64,000 nt of DNA from Kribbella sp. NBC_01245 (GTDB lineage: Bacteria > Actinomycetota > Actinomycetes > Propionibacteriales > Kribbellaceae), in contig NZ_CP108487.1 in assembly GCF_036226525.1 (NCBI RefSeq), positions 6,200,001 to 6,264,000 on the forward strand. The letters are read 5' to 3'. The translations under genes were made by a program, and so were the position numbers. The notes below the pieces were generated by a model. That model was not told the origin of the DNA, searched no databases, and worked only from the letters and a program-made list of their open reading frames with translations. Positions within the stretch are counted from its first letter, which is position 1. Every line of letters starts with the position of its first letter. Of this stretch, positions 1 to 9,478 are shown in pieces.

Positions 1-2
1 TC

Positions 3-1400
3 GCGGACTCGCCGCAGACGGTGAAGTACACGATCAACCCGAAGGCGACCTGGTCGGACGGTACCGCGATCTCGGCGGACGACTTCAGCTACACCTGGAA
101 GGCCCTCGACCCGCGGCAGTGCCCGAGGTGCCAGGCGGCCAACACCGCCGGGTACGACCGGATCAAGTCGGTGAGTGGCTCGGATGGCGGCAAGACCGTC
201 ACCGTGGTGTTCGACCAGGCGTACGTCGACTGGAAGGCGTTGTTCTCGCCGTTCCTGCCCGCACACGTCGCGGCGACGTACGGGTCGATCGACACCCCGG
301 AAGGGCTGGCGAAGAGCTTCAACGAGGGGCTCGCCAAGACGGCTCCGAAGTTCTCGGCCGGTCCATTCAAGATCGACGAGGTCGCCGGTGACGGATCGGT
401 CGTGATGAGCCGCAACGACAAGTGGTACGGCACCCCCGCGAAGCTGGACAAGCTGATCTTCCGGCTCATCACCGACGTCTCCCAGCAGCCGACCTCGTTG
501 GCGAACCAGGAGGTCGACGTCATCTACCCGAACCCGCAGGTCGACATCGTCCAGCAGGTGGAGGAGTTGCCGTCGGTCCGCTACCAGGTCACGCCGGGCG
601 CGTCGATGCACCTGATCTGGCTGAACCTCAACGCCCCGGTGATGAAGAACGTCGCGCTGCGGAAGGCGATCATCCAGGCGGTCGACGTCCAGCAGATCAT
701 CGACAAGACGATCGGGCAGTTCGATGAGACCGCGGAGCCGCTGAAGAACCACATCTTCATCAAGAGCTCGGCCGGCTACACCGATCTCGTGAGCGAGTAC
801 GAGTACGGCATCGGTGACGTCGAGAAGGCCAAGAAGACGTTGGCCGACGCGGGTTACCAGGGGATTGGCTCGAAGCTGGTTGCACCGGATGGCAAGGCTC
901 TGCCGCCGCTGCGGTTTGAGGTGAAGGCCGGCGATCAGTTGCGAGCGAGTGAGGCACAGTTGGTGCAGGCAGCGCTCGCGCCGTTGGGTATCGCCGTACA
1001 GATCGCCACTGTTGCCAACACGGTCGAAGCGGCGCAGCAGGGTAACTGGGCGCTCGCGGTCGGCACGGTGTCGCAGTCGCCGTACTCGGCTACCAGCAAC
1101 ATCCCGTATTACCTGAGCTGCCCTTCGGGCCAGACGTTCTGCCGGTTCAACCTCAACAACTATGGCAATCCGGAGGTGGACAAGCTGCTCAACTCGGCAC
1201 TGTCGGCGCCCACTGCCGAGGCGGCGACGCAGATGCTGCAGAAGGCGGGCAAGCTCGTCGCCGCCGACTACGCGGTGATGCCGCTCTACCAGAACAGGTC
1301 GTTCCTCGCGTACTCCGCGAAGGTCGGCAACCTCCGCGAGAACAGCCTGGCCTTCCCGACGTACAACACCGAGCAGTGGGGACTCCTCGCCACCTCGTAA
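3..1400 (+). CDS. Peptide ABC transporter substrate-binding protein (SBP family 5), 5'-truncated by the window edge
   Basis: Extracytoplasmic solute-binding protein of the DppA/OppA type, which captures oligopeptides for an ABC importer. The reading frame is open to the window edge, so the signal peptide and lipobox are missing; 465 residues remain. The visible N-terminus carries the family signature WSDGTAISADDFSYTW (DG-x-TA-x-D), followed later by ALRKAIIQAVD, typical of the C-terminal lobe. A GTG at 21 is in frame but is unlikely to be the true start because family homology continues upstream of it. The gene ends at a perfect 15-bp hairpin. A convergent D-aminopeptidase lies next door, and such pairs often act together in peptide uptake and breakdown. 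The family is certain; the substrate is inferred. Confidence 0.9.
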   Translation, partial: ADSPQTVKYTINPKATWSDGTAISADDFSYTWKALDPRQCPRCQAANTAGYDRIKSVSGSDGGKTVTVVFDQAYVDWKALFSPFLPAHVAATYGSIDTPEGLAKSFNEGLAKTAPKFSAGPFKIDEVAGDGSVVMSRNDKWYGTPAKLDKLIFRLITDVSQQPTSLANQEVDVIYPNPQVDIVQQVEELPSVRYQVTPGASMHLIWLNLNAPVMKNVALRKAIIQAVDVQQIIDKTIGQFDETAEPLKNHIFIKSSAGYTDLVSEYEYGIGDVEKAKKTLADAGYQGIGSKLVAPDGKALPPLRFEVKAGDQLRASEAQLVQAALAPLGIAVQIATVANTVEAAQQGNWALAVGTVSQSPYSATSNIPYYLSCPSGQTFCRFNLNNYGNPEVDKLLNSALSAPTAEAATQMLQKAGKLVAADYAVMPLYQNRSFLAYSAKVGNLRENSLAFPTYNTEQWGLLATS

Positions 1401-1409
1401 CCCCACTCT

Positions 1410-1445
1410 CCTCGCCGTCCCGGATGCCGGTCCGGGACGGCGAGG
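1410..1445. terminator. Perfect 15-bp hairpin after the binding-protein gene
   Basis: Arms 1410-1424 and 1431-1445 are exact reverse complements (CCTCGCCGTCCCGGA) around a 6-nt loop. It starts 10 nt after the stop codon. There is no T-run, as is common for actinobacterial terminators. Confidence 0.75.
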
Positions 1446-1460
1446 TCCTGCCGGTCGCGC

Positions 1461-1520
1461 AGGTCCACACGGTGACTGATTCGTCCCCATTCGGCGAGTT
1501 TCGCGCCACCGTGTGGACCT
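1461..1520. repeat. Second long-arm hairpin in the convergent gap
   Basis: Arms 1461-1474 (AGGTCCACACGGTG) and 1507-1520 are exact complements around a 32-nt loop. It sits 11 nt before the stop of the convergent dppA and probably terminates that gene's transcript. It belongs to the set of long intergenic hairpins noted across the window. Confidence 0.6.
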
Positions 1521-1530
1521 GGGGATCCGG

Positions 1531-2376
1531 TTAACGACGGGCGGTTAGGGCGGCGCGGCCGCGGCGGGCGGCGGCGGCGAGCTGGTACCAGACGGTGATC
1601 AAGGCCAGCAGCTCGTCGATGTCGGCGACCTGCTGCCGGACGGTGAGTTCACCCAGGCGTTCGCTGCCGGGGATGAACGCGAGCAGCTCCGCAGCCTCCG
1701 GGATCTGCAGGTCGAGCTCAACGATCAGGTCATCCGGAACGGCCAACGGGCTAAGGGAACTCGCGCTCTGGACCGCCAGCGATGCCCCCTCTTGAATCAG
1801 CTCCCGGGCAACGGACGGGCTCACCGAGTTCGTGGCGTTCCAGCCTTCAGCGGTCTTCACCTCCGCCGTGCCGACTCCGGGGATCACCTTCGCCGCCAGC
1901 TCACAGATCTGGTCGTCTCCGGTGATCAGCCCAACCGGCACGCCGCGGCTGGCGGCGTACAGGGCGTTGACCTCCGCCTCCGACACCTCCCGCCCGTTGA
2001 CGCGCATCCGGGCGAACTCCGAGGAGAACGTGTGCGCCAGAACGCCAGGCGCGCCGCCCGGAGCGTGGTATCCCACGAAGAGTGCGACGTCGAAGTCGGG
2101 CGTGAGGCCGTGTGCCATGCACTGTGCCCGAGGTGTTCCGAACACCAACCGGGCCCGCGGATCCAGCTCGGCGTGCAGGAGATTGTCCATCCTGCCGTGG
2201 CTGTCGCTGACTGTCACTTCCGAAGCGCCGGCCTCGACGGCGCCGAGGATCGCGGCGTTCGTTTCGGCCGTCATCAGCGCTTGTGCGGCCGCGTAGCCCG
2301 CTTGCCCCTGAACGATCTGATCGAGGGTGGCGATACCCGCGATCCCTTCCATATCGACCGAGATGTAGACCTTCAT
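1531..2376 (-). CDS. dppA: D-aminopeptidase, peptidase family M55
   Basis: Zinc-dependent D-aminopeptidase that releases D-amino acids from peptides such as D-Ala-D-Ala, acting as a self-compartmentalising decamer in the cytoplasm. The 281-residue product shows every known metal ligand at the positions reported for Bacillus subtilis DppA: D8 and E10 (SVDMEG), H60 (DSHG), H104 (GYHA) and E133, plus H115 at the active site. The start was set at the ATG at 2376, which has GGGAG six bases upstream and gives the family N-terminus MKVYISVDMEG; an upstream in-frame start would add 11 residues lacking homology. It is convergent with a peptide-binding protein gene, as expected for a peptide or peptidoglycan-fragment recycling function. 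Confidence 0.92.
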   Translation of the reverse strand: MKVYISVDMEGIAGIATLDQIVQGQAGYAAAQALMTAETNAAILGAVEAGASEVTVSDSHGRMDNLLHAELDPRARLVFGTPRAQCMAHGLTPDFDVALFVGYHAPGGAPGVLAHTFSSEFARMRVNGREVSEAEVNALYAASRGVPVGLITGDDQICELAAKVIPGVGTAEVKTAEGWNATNSVSPSVARELIQEGASLAVQSASSLSPLAVPDDLIVELDLQIPEAAELLAFIPGSERLGELTVRQQVADIDELLALITVWYQLAAAARRGRAALTARR

Positions 2377-2489
2377 CTGCTCCCATTCCTTTCGGCGATT
2401 CTTGCGCACGGTAGGGGAGCATTCGCCCGGTTGAAACGTGTGTCCCGACGGCTCTCCTGGTGGGATTTGGTCCGCCGGGACAACACACG

Positions 2490-3670
<1,181 letters not shown>

Positions 3671-3671
<1 letters not shown>

Positions 3672-4720
3672 CAGTGCTTCTCCTCCAGGGTTTGATGGGT
3701 CCAGTCCAGGATGACCTTGCCGCACTGCCCCTGCCGGGCGGTGTCGAAGGCCTGCTCGAAATCGCCGTACCCGAATCGGTGCGTGATCACCGGCCCGAGG
3801 TCCAGGCCGCGTTCGAGCATCACCGACATCGAGTACCAGGTCTCGAACATCTCGCGGCCGTAGATGCCCTTGATCGTGAGCATGTTGAGCACGACCGTGC
3901 TCCAGTCGATGGCGATCTCGTCGGACGGCAGCCCGAGCATCGCGATCTTGCCGCCGTGGTTCATGTTGGCCAGCATGTCGCGCAGCGCCTTGGGCTGACC
4001 CGACATCTCCATGCCGACGTCGAACCCCTCGCGCATGCCGAGGCTCTGCTGGGCGTCCGCGATCGTCTGCTCGCCGACGTTCAGCGCGTGCGTCACGCCG
4101 ATCTTGCGAGCCAGGTCCAGCCGGTAGTCGGACAGGTCGGTGATGACCACATTGCGCGCGCCGGCGTGCAGGGCGACGGCCGCGGCCATGATGCCGATCG
4201 GGCCCGCGCCGGTGATCAGGACGTCCTCGCCGACGACCGGGAACGACAAAGCGGTGTGTACGGCGTTGCCGAACGGGTCGAAGATCGCGGCCACGTCCAG
4301 GTCGACGTGATCGCGATGGACCCAGACGTTGGACGAGGGCAGCGCGACGTACTCCGCGAAAGCGCCGGGCACGTGTACGCCGAGGCCGCGGGTCTTGATG
4401 CAGAGGTGCCGGCGGCCGGCCCGGCAGTTCCGGCACTTGCCACAGACCAGATGGCCCTCGCCGCTGACGATGTCGCCGACGGCCACGTCACGGACACCCG
4501 CGCCGACCTCGACCACTTCGCCGGAGAACTCGTGGCCGGTGACCATCGGGACGGGCACGTTCTTCTGCGCCCAGGTATCCCAGTTCTGGATGTGCAGGTC
4601 GGTGCCGCACAAACCCGTGCGGAGGACCTTGATCAGTACTTCGTCGGCCTCGATGGTGGGCTCGGGCACATCCTGCAACCAGAGTCCGGGCCTGCTCTCG
4701 GCCTTGACCAGCGCCTTCAC
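3671..4720 (-). CDS. tdh: L-threonine 3-dehydrogenase
   Basis: NAD-dependent zinc dehydrogenase that oxidises L-threonine to 2-amino-3-ketobutyrate, the substrate of the adjacent Kbl. The 349-residue product shows the catalytic zinc site (C38 in RTGLCGTD; H63-E64 in TGHEF), the structural-zinc cysteine cluster (GHLVCGKCRNC), and the Rossmann motif ITGAGPIGIMAA. The start was set at the GTG at 4720 rather than the in-frame ATG at 4741, because AGGAGG sits six bases before that GTG and the product then begins VKALVKAESRPG, as in other Tdh proteins. It forms a two-gene operon with kbl. Confidence 0.96.
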
Positions 4721-4844
4721 GGCATTCCTCCTGTACGTCATACCGCCTGTCCGCTCATCGTGGTCCCACGCGGCGTACGGCGTCCATCGACACGTCCTAC
4801 ACAGCCTTTGCAGTCGTGTTGAAAGGTCAGGCGATACTGGCCGC

Positions 4845-5474
4845 ATGTCACGGGGTGTGTTGCGCTGGCTCGGGATCGTGTTCCTGGTGGCCGGGTTGGC
4901 GGTGCTGGGGTGGGTCGGCTGGCAGTACGTCGGCACCGGCATCACCTCGGGTAAGGCCATGGACGACCTCGAGAACGACCTACGCGAACAGTGGAAGCCT
5001 GAGGCGAAACCGGCGGCTAAACCCGGGCTAGGCCAACCGGTGGCGCTGGTGCGGATCCCCAAGTTCGGTGCCGACTGGGAGAAGCCGATCGTCCAGGGGG
5101 TGCGTGACGACGATCTGGCCAAGGGTGTCGGGCACTACCCGGATACGCAGCTCCCTGGCGAGCTCGGCAACTTCGCCATCGCAGCGCATCGGGTAACGCA
5201 CGGATCGCCGTTCCGGAAGCTGCTGCGGTTGAACGTCGGTGATGAGGTCATTGTGGAGACAGGCGACGCTGTCTACACGTACGTCCTGGACACCTCACCG
5301 CGCGATCTGACGGTTAAACCGGCCGCTGGCTGGGTCTTGCAACCGGTGCCCGGCAAGCCGGCCGCGAAGCCTGTGAAGGCGTTGATCACCCTCACCACCT
5401 GCCAGGACCTCTTCCGCTCACCCGACCGCTCCGTCGCCTTCGGCCACCTGGTGAAGACTCAACCGAAGCGCTGA
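4845..5474 (+). CDS. Class E-like sortase
   Basis: Membrane-anchored cysteine transpeptidase that would attach or process sorted surface proteins at the cell wall. The 209-residue product has one N-terminal membrane segment (about residues 7-28), a lysine/proline-rich linker and the sortase fold. The catalytic triad is visible: H115 in AAHRVTHG, C186 in TLTTCQDLF, and an arginine at R191 or R195 in RSPDR. ATG at 4845 follows a weak GAAAGG-like site. The gene is divergent from tdh and lies 27 bp upstream of pyrE. No LPxTG-type substrate or pilin gene lies in the window, so its target must be elsewhere. The sortase fold is clear; the class is inferred from length and context. Confidence 0.88.
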   Translation: MSRGVLRWLGIVFLVAGLAVLGWVGWQYVGTGITSGKAMDDLENDLREQWKPEAKPAAKPGLGQPVALVRIPKFGADWEKPIVQGVRDDDLAKGVGHYPDTQLPGELGNFAIAAHRVTHGSPFRKLLRLNVGDEVIVETGDAVYTYVLDTSPRDLTVKPAAGWVLQPVPGKPAAKPVKALITLTTCQDLFRSPDRSVAFGHLVKTQPKR

Positions 5475-5501
5475 CCACTGCCGCCGATATGCTCCTAGGC
5501 C

Positions 5502-6047
5502 ATGACTGTTGAGCGGGATGCGTTGCTGGAGCAGGTCAAGAGCAAGGCGATCGTGCGGGGCCGGGTGACACTGGCCTCGGGCAAGGAGGCCGACTACTAC
5601 GTCGACCTGCGCCGGATCACGCTCGACGCGGCCGCCGCGCCGCTGATCGGCCCGGTGCTGCTGGAGCTGACCGCGGACCTGGAGTACGACGCGGTGGGCG
5701 GTCTCACGCTCGGTGCCGACCCGGTCGCGCTGTCGATGCTGTACGCCGCGAAGGCGCAGGGCCGCGAGCTCGACGCCTTCGTCGTACGCAAGGCCGAGAA
5801 GACGCACGGACTGCAGCGCCGGATCGAGGGTCCCGACGTGAAGGGCCGCCGGGTGCTCGCGGTCGAGGACACCTCCACCACTGGCGGTTCCGTGCTCACC
5901 GCGGTCGAGGCACTGCGCGAGGCCGGCGCCGAGATCGTGGCGGTCGTCGTGATCGTGGACCGGGCGACCGGGGCGAAGGAGAAGGTCGAGTCCGAGGGCC
6001 TGGAGTATCGCTACGCCTTCGGTCTGGACGAGCTCGGGCTCGGCTGA
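5502..6047 (+). CDS. pyrE: Orotate phosphoribosyltransferase
   Basis: Converts orotate and PRPP to orotidine 5'-monophosphate in pyrimidine synthesis. The 181-residue product carries the PRPP-binding signature VLAVEDTSTTGGS near 118-130 and the N-terminal pattern RVTLASGKEADYYVDLRR that defines PyrE, with GGLTLGADP in the middle. Its stop overlaps the ATG of the next gene by one base, so the two are probably co-translated, although the partner has no recognised role in nucleotide metabolism. Confidence 0.96.
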   Translation: MTVERDALLEQVKSKAIVRGRVTLASGKEADYYVDLRRITLDAAAAPLIGPVLLELTADLEYDAVGGLTLGADPVALSMLYAAKAQGRELDAFVVRKAEKTHGLQRRIEGPDVKGRRVLAVEDTSTTGGSVLTAVEALREAGAEIVAVVVIVDRATGAKEKVESEGLEYRYAFGLDELGLG

Positions 6048-6742
6048 TGACGTCCAGCTTCCTTGTCTTTGGCCTCATCTTCGCGGTCATCGCCGGCGGG
6101 ATCATCTACCTGTCGTACATCCAGGCGAAGAAGCGCCGGGAGGCGTTCGCGGCCTTCGCGGCGATGAACGGCTGGGCCTATACGCCGAGCAACCACGCGC
6201 TGGCCCGGCAATGGCGTGGCGATCCGTTCGACAAGGGGGACAACCGGCGGGCGATCAACGCGCTCAACGGGGACTTCCACGGCCGGACGTTCGTCGCGTT
6301 CGACTACAGCTACCAGACGCACAGCACCGACTCCAAGGGCAACCGGACCACCACCACCCACGAGTACGGCGTGGTGGTGATGCGGATGGCGGGCGCGCTG
6401 CCGCATCTGCAGGTGACGCACGAGGGCATCTTCGGTGGCGCCTTCGCGAACGCGCTGGGATTCCGGGACATCCAGTTCGAGAGCGACCAGTTCAACCGGG
6501 CGTTCCGGGTGAAGGCGCACGACGAGCGCTTCGGGCATGCGGTGATCCACCCGCGGATGATGGAGATGCTGCTCGCCCGCGGTGAGATCGGCTGGCGGAT
6601 GGACGGCGACTCGCTGATCGGCTGGACCCGTGGCGACCACAACCCGCACCAGGTGCTCGGTCGCCTCGACCTGCTCAAGAACGTTATCGACCAGGTTCCG
6701 CCGTACGTCTGGCGCGACTACGCCGGCGTCGATCCCCGCTAG
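6047..6742 (+). CDS. Membrane-anchored conserved protein, DUF3137-like (paralogue A)
   Basis: Function unknown. The 231-residue product has one N-terminal membrane helix (about 5-26), a basic stretch (KKRREA), then a soluble domain with GRTFVAFDYSYQT, FESDQFNRAFRVKAHDERFGHAVIHPRM and a C-terminal PPYVWRDYAGVDPR. The FNRxFxVKAxDERF pattern recalls DUF3137-type proteins, but that link is from memory only. A clear paralogue starts at 11143 with the same order of motifs and the same C-terminal ending. This copy overlaps the pyrE stop by one base. Confidence 0.75.
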   Translation: MTSSFLVFGLIFAVIAGGIIYLSYIQAKKRREAFAAFAAMNGWAYTPSNHALARQWRGDPFDKGDNRRAINALNGDFHGRTFVAFDYSYQTHSTDSKGNRTTTTHEYGVVVMRMAGALPHLQVTHEGIFGGAFANALGFRDIQFESDQFNRAFRVKAHDERFGHAVIHPRMMEMLLARGEIGWRMDGDSLIGWTRGDHNPHQVLGRLDLLKNVIDQVPPYVWRDYAGVDPR

Positions 6743-6781
6743 CGCTTTCTGGCGGCTCGCTCTGGCGCGGGTCGGTCGCTT

Positions 6782-7333
6782 TTAGGTGCTGGTGATGCGG
6801 GTGTAGAAGGCGCGGGCATCTTGGGTGCGGCCGGTGCCGAGAACGCGTAGGGCCTCGGCGATCTCCGGGTACTGCTCGTCGAGCAGTGTGGCCGCGCCCT
6901 CGAGCTCGGCGGCGGATGCCAGCTCTCGGAGCAGGGTCTGGATCGCCGCGACCTGGTCGGCGGGCTCGGCTGTTTGCGCCGACGCTTGGCTTTGGCCGTG
7001 GGCCTGGCCTTGGTCGACGGTCAGGGTGGTGCTCTGGGCGGCTCGGACCTCCTCCAGTCGGCGTTGGCGCTCGGTGTCGGGCAATGCCGTCCAGCCGGGC
7101 TCGGCGGCCATTGCCTCGAGCTGGAGTAGGCGGGACAACACGGCAGGGTTGCTGATCTTCGCGCGCTGACCCGACATCAACTGGGACAGCATCGGTGCCG
7201 ATAGCCCTAACGCCCCGGCGAGCTGGGCCTGTGACAGGCTCAGACCGTCGAGGAGCCGCCGGAACCGGTCACCCAGCGGCTCGCCGTACCACCGCATCTG
7301 CAGATCGATGTTGCGGGCGAGTGCGTCGGCCAT
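6782..7333 (-). CDS. XRE-family transcriptional regulator
   Basis: DNA-binding regulator of 183 residues. The helix-turn-helix spans about residues 25-75 (LSLSQAQLAGALGLSAPMLSQLMSGQRAKISNP), followed by a glutamine-rich linker and a helical C-terminal region of unknown role. The start was set at the ATG at 7333, which has GGAGAG three bases upstream; a TTG at 7357 would add eight residues but lies inside the proposed operator. It is transcribed divergently from the secreted vWA protein gene, with a symmetric TGCAAA-rich element between the two starts, suggesting autoregulation and control of the neighbour. Confidence 0.85.
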   Translation of the reverse strand: MADALARNIDLQMRWYGEPLGDRFRRLLDGLSLSQAQLAGALGLSAPMLSQLMSGQRAKISNPAVLSRLLQLEAMAAEPGWTALPDTERQRRLEEVRAAQSTTLTVDQGQAHGQSQASAQTAEPADQVAAIQTLLRELASAAELEGAATLLDEQYPEIAEALRVLGTGRTQDARAFYTRITST

Positions 7334-7349
7334 CTCTCTCCAGATTACT

Positions 7350-7372
7350 GTTTGCAAATTGCATCTGCAAAC
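7350..7372. promoter_or_regulatory. Candidate XRE operator between divergent genes
   Basis: A perfect 7-bp inverted repeat, GTTTGCA (7350-7356) and TGCAAAC (7366-7372), flanks a 9-nt spacer. A second overlapping palindrome, TGCAA-A-TTGCA, covers 7353-7363. The element lies just upstream of the XRE start and 43 bp upstream of the vWA gene start, so a bound protein could affect both promoters. Confidence 0.5.
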
Positions 7373-7415
7373 GCTAGGTTATCGATCATTCGAGCCGGAA
7401 GTCCTTGGAGAGGTC

Positions 7416-9443
7416 ATGATACGTCGATTCGCCGCACTCGCAGTGCTGGCCGCCCTGACTGCGGCATTCTCATTCGCGAACGGCATCAGACCCGCGGCGG
7501 CGCTGGCGTTGGCGCCCGAGTTGTCGCCCGTGATGGTCGTGCTCGACTCGTCCGGCTCGATGACCGCCCGCGACGCCGGCGGCAGCGGCACCCGGATGGA
7601 CGCTGCCAAGCGGGCCGTCGGCTCGATGGTCGACGGCCTGCCTGCCGAGGCTCAGGTCGGCCTCACCATCTATGGCGCGGGCACCGGCTCGAGCGGCGCG
7701 GAGAAGGCCGCGGGCTGTCGCGATGTGCGCGTCGTTCGCCCGGTCTCGACGGTGAACAAGCCGGCTCTGAAGGCCGCGGTCACCGCGACCAAGGCCAGGG
7801 GCTATACGCCGATCGGGCAGGCCTTGCGCGTCGCCGCTGGTCAATTGCCGAAGGAGGGGCAGCGTTCGATCGTGCTGGTCTCCGATGGTGAGGACACCTG
7901 TGCCCCACCGCAGCCCTGTCTGGTCGCCAAGGAGCTCGCCCGGCAAGGTGTCGACCTGCACGTGCACGCGATCGGCTTCAAGGTCGACGCGAAGGCGCGC
8001 GCCCAGCTCGCCTGTATCGCGCAGAGCACCGGCGGCACGTATCACGACGCCACCGACGCGGATTCGCTGCTCGGAGTGCTCGGCCGGGTGACCGAGCGCG
8101 CCCTGCGGCACTACGAGCCGGTCGGCAAGCCCGTCATCGGCAGCAACGACCCGGCGAACGCGCCGGTGATCGAGCCCGGGCAGTACGTCGACACGCTCAG
8201 CCCGGTCGAGGAGCGGTTCTACAGCGTCGAGCTCAAGGCCGGCGACACCGCGTACTTCGCCGCCACCGCGATCTTCCCGCGCGGCAATCCCCGCGACATC
8301 GAGGTGCTCGACATCCGGATCACCGGCCCGGGCGCCGCGGACTGCAATCACCGTCAGCGCGAGCTGAACACCCGGGCAAGGGCCGACGGCGGCTCACTGA
8401 CCACGGTGCTCACCTGGAATGGTCTGGCTCCCGGTGGCTCCGGATCAAGGGCCTGCAGCGTGCCCGGGAAGTACACCTTCCGCGTCACGCGGGACGCCAA
8501 GGACGGCACGGACCGGGTGCCCATGGAGCTGCTGGTCCGGATCGAGCCGCCGGTTGTCGGTGCGCTCGGTGAGCCCGCTCAGACCAGCCTGGTCGACTTC
8601 GCCCAGCCGCCGGCCGGGGGAGTGCGCGCGGTTCGCGGCGGTGGTTCCTTCAACGAGGCGACCACGTTGAGCGGCTCGGGCCGATTCGGCGAGACGATCT
8701 ACTACGGCGAGGAGCTGTTCTACCGGGTCAAGCTCGATTGGGGTCAGGGCCTTGCCTATCGAGTGACGTACGGCGGCCGGGCGGACGGCGAGACCGCGAA
8801 TATCCGGACTGGACTCTTCACCCCGGTGCGGGCCGAGCTCAAGTTCGATACGACCGCCTACACGGGCGAGACGAAGACGCTGCCCACCGGCGGTAAGCCG
8901 ATCGCGACCCCGCGCGTGGTCTACCTCAACCGCAACGCGAACGACTCCAAGCTGCGCAGGTCGAGCGTCGACGGGTGGTACTACATCATCGTCCGACTCG
9001 GTGCGTCGGTCGACAGCAACCCGAGCGGCGGCGGCGTGCCCATCACCATCGACCTCGCCACCGCCGGGCAGAAGGTCGCCGGCCCGGAATACGGCGAATC
9101 GGGCTCAACCGCAACCAGCCCAACCCCGTCAACCACCCCGACCGAAACGGAAAGCCCCGAGCCCACCCCAACTCCGGCCGGCACAACCTCTGGCGACACA
9201 GGCCAACCCGGCGACGCAGCCGACTCGGGTTCGCCGTTGCCCTGGATCATCGGCGGAGGCGTGGTTCTGCTGGCGATAGCGATCATCGCGGCCGCCCTGC
9301 TTCGTCGCCGTCCAACCCTGGCTGGTGGACCGCAACACCTGAACCAGCCGCCCTATCCGACCCAGCCGCAGCACCCTGGGCAGGCACAGCCTGGGCAGTA
9401 CCCGGGGCAGCCCGGTTCCCAGAACTGGCCGAATCAGCCGTAA
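7416..9443 (+). CDS. Secreted, membrane-anchored von Willebrand factor A domain protein
   Basis: Surface protein of 675 residues. It has a signal peptide (about 1-30), a vWA domain with an intact metal-ion-dependent adhesion site (D44-S-S46-G-S48 in VVLDSSGSM), a long extracellular region of beta-rich character, a Thr/Pro/Ser linker, a C-terminal membrane helix (WIIGGGVVLLAIAIIAAALL), an RRR stop-transfer and a cytoplasmic Pro/Gln-rich tail with repeated PGQ-type units. ATG at 7416 follows GGAGAGG. This layout suggests ligand or protein binding outside the cell with a disordered tail inside; function unknown. It is divergent from an XRE regulator and convergent with a Ser/Thr kinase. Confidence 0.87.
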   Translation: MIRRFAALAVLAALTAAFSFANGIRPAAALALAPELSPVMVVLDSSGSMTARDAGGSGTRMDAAKRAVGSMVDGLPAEAQVGLTIYGAGTGSSGAEKAAGCRDVRVVRPVSTVNKPALKAAVTATKARGYTPIGQALRVAAGQLPKEGQRSIVLVSDGEDTCAPPQPCLVAKELARQGVDLHVHAIGFKVDAKARAQLACIAQSTGGTYHDATDADSLLGVLGRVTERALRHYEPVGKPVIGSNDPANAPVIEPGQYVDTLSPVEERFYSVELKAGDTAYFAATAIFPRGNPRDIEVLDIRITGPGAADCNHRQRELNTRARADGGSLTTVLTWNGLAPGGSGSRACSVPGKYTFRVTRDAKDGTDRVPMELLVRIEPPVVGALGEPAQTSLVDFAQPPAGGVRAVRGGGSFNEATTLSGSGRFGETIYYGEELFYRVKLDWGQGLAYRVTYGGRADGETANIRTGLFTPVRAELKFDTTAYTGETKTLPTGGKPIATPRVVYLNRNANDSKLRRSSVDGWYYIIVRLGASVDSNPSGGGVPITIDLATAGQKVAGPEYGESGSTATSPTPSTTPTETESPEPTPTPAGTTSGDTGQPGDAADSGSPLPWIIGGGVVLLAIAIIAAALLRRRPTLAGGPQHLNQPPYPTQPQHPGQAQPGQYPGQPGSQNWPNQP

Positions 9444-9478
9444 CGGGTCAGCCCTCCGGAAGATGGCAGGAGCTCTGG

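Noticed and set aside
4845..5474. Pilus assembly locus
   Set aside because: Only a lone sortase is present; no pilin or LPxTG protein is nearby.
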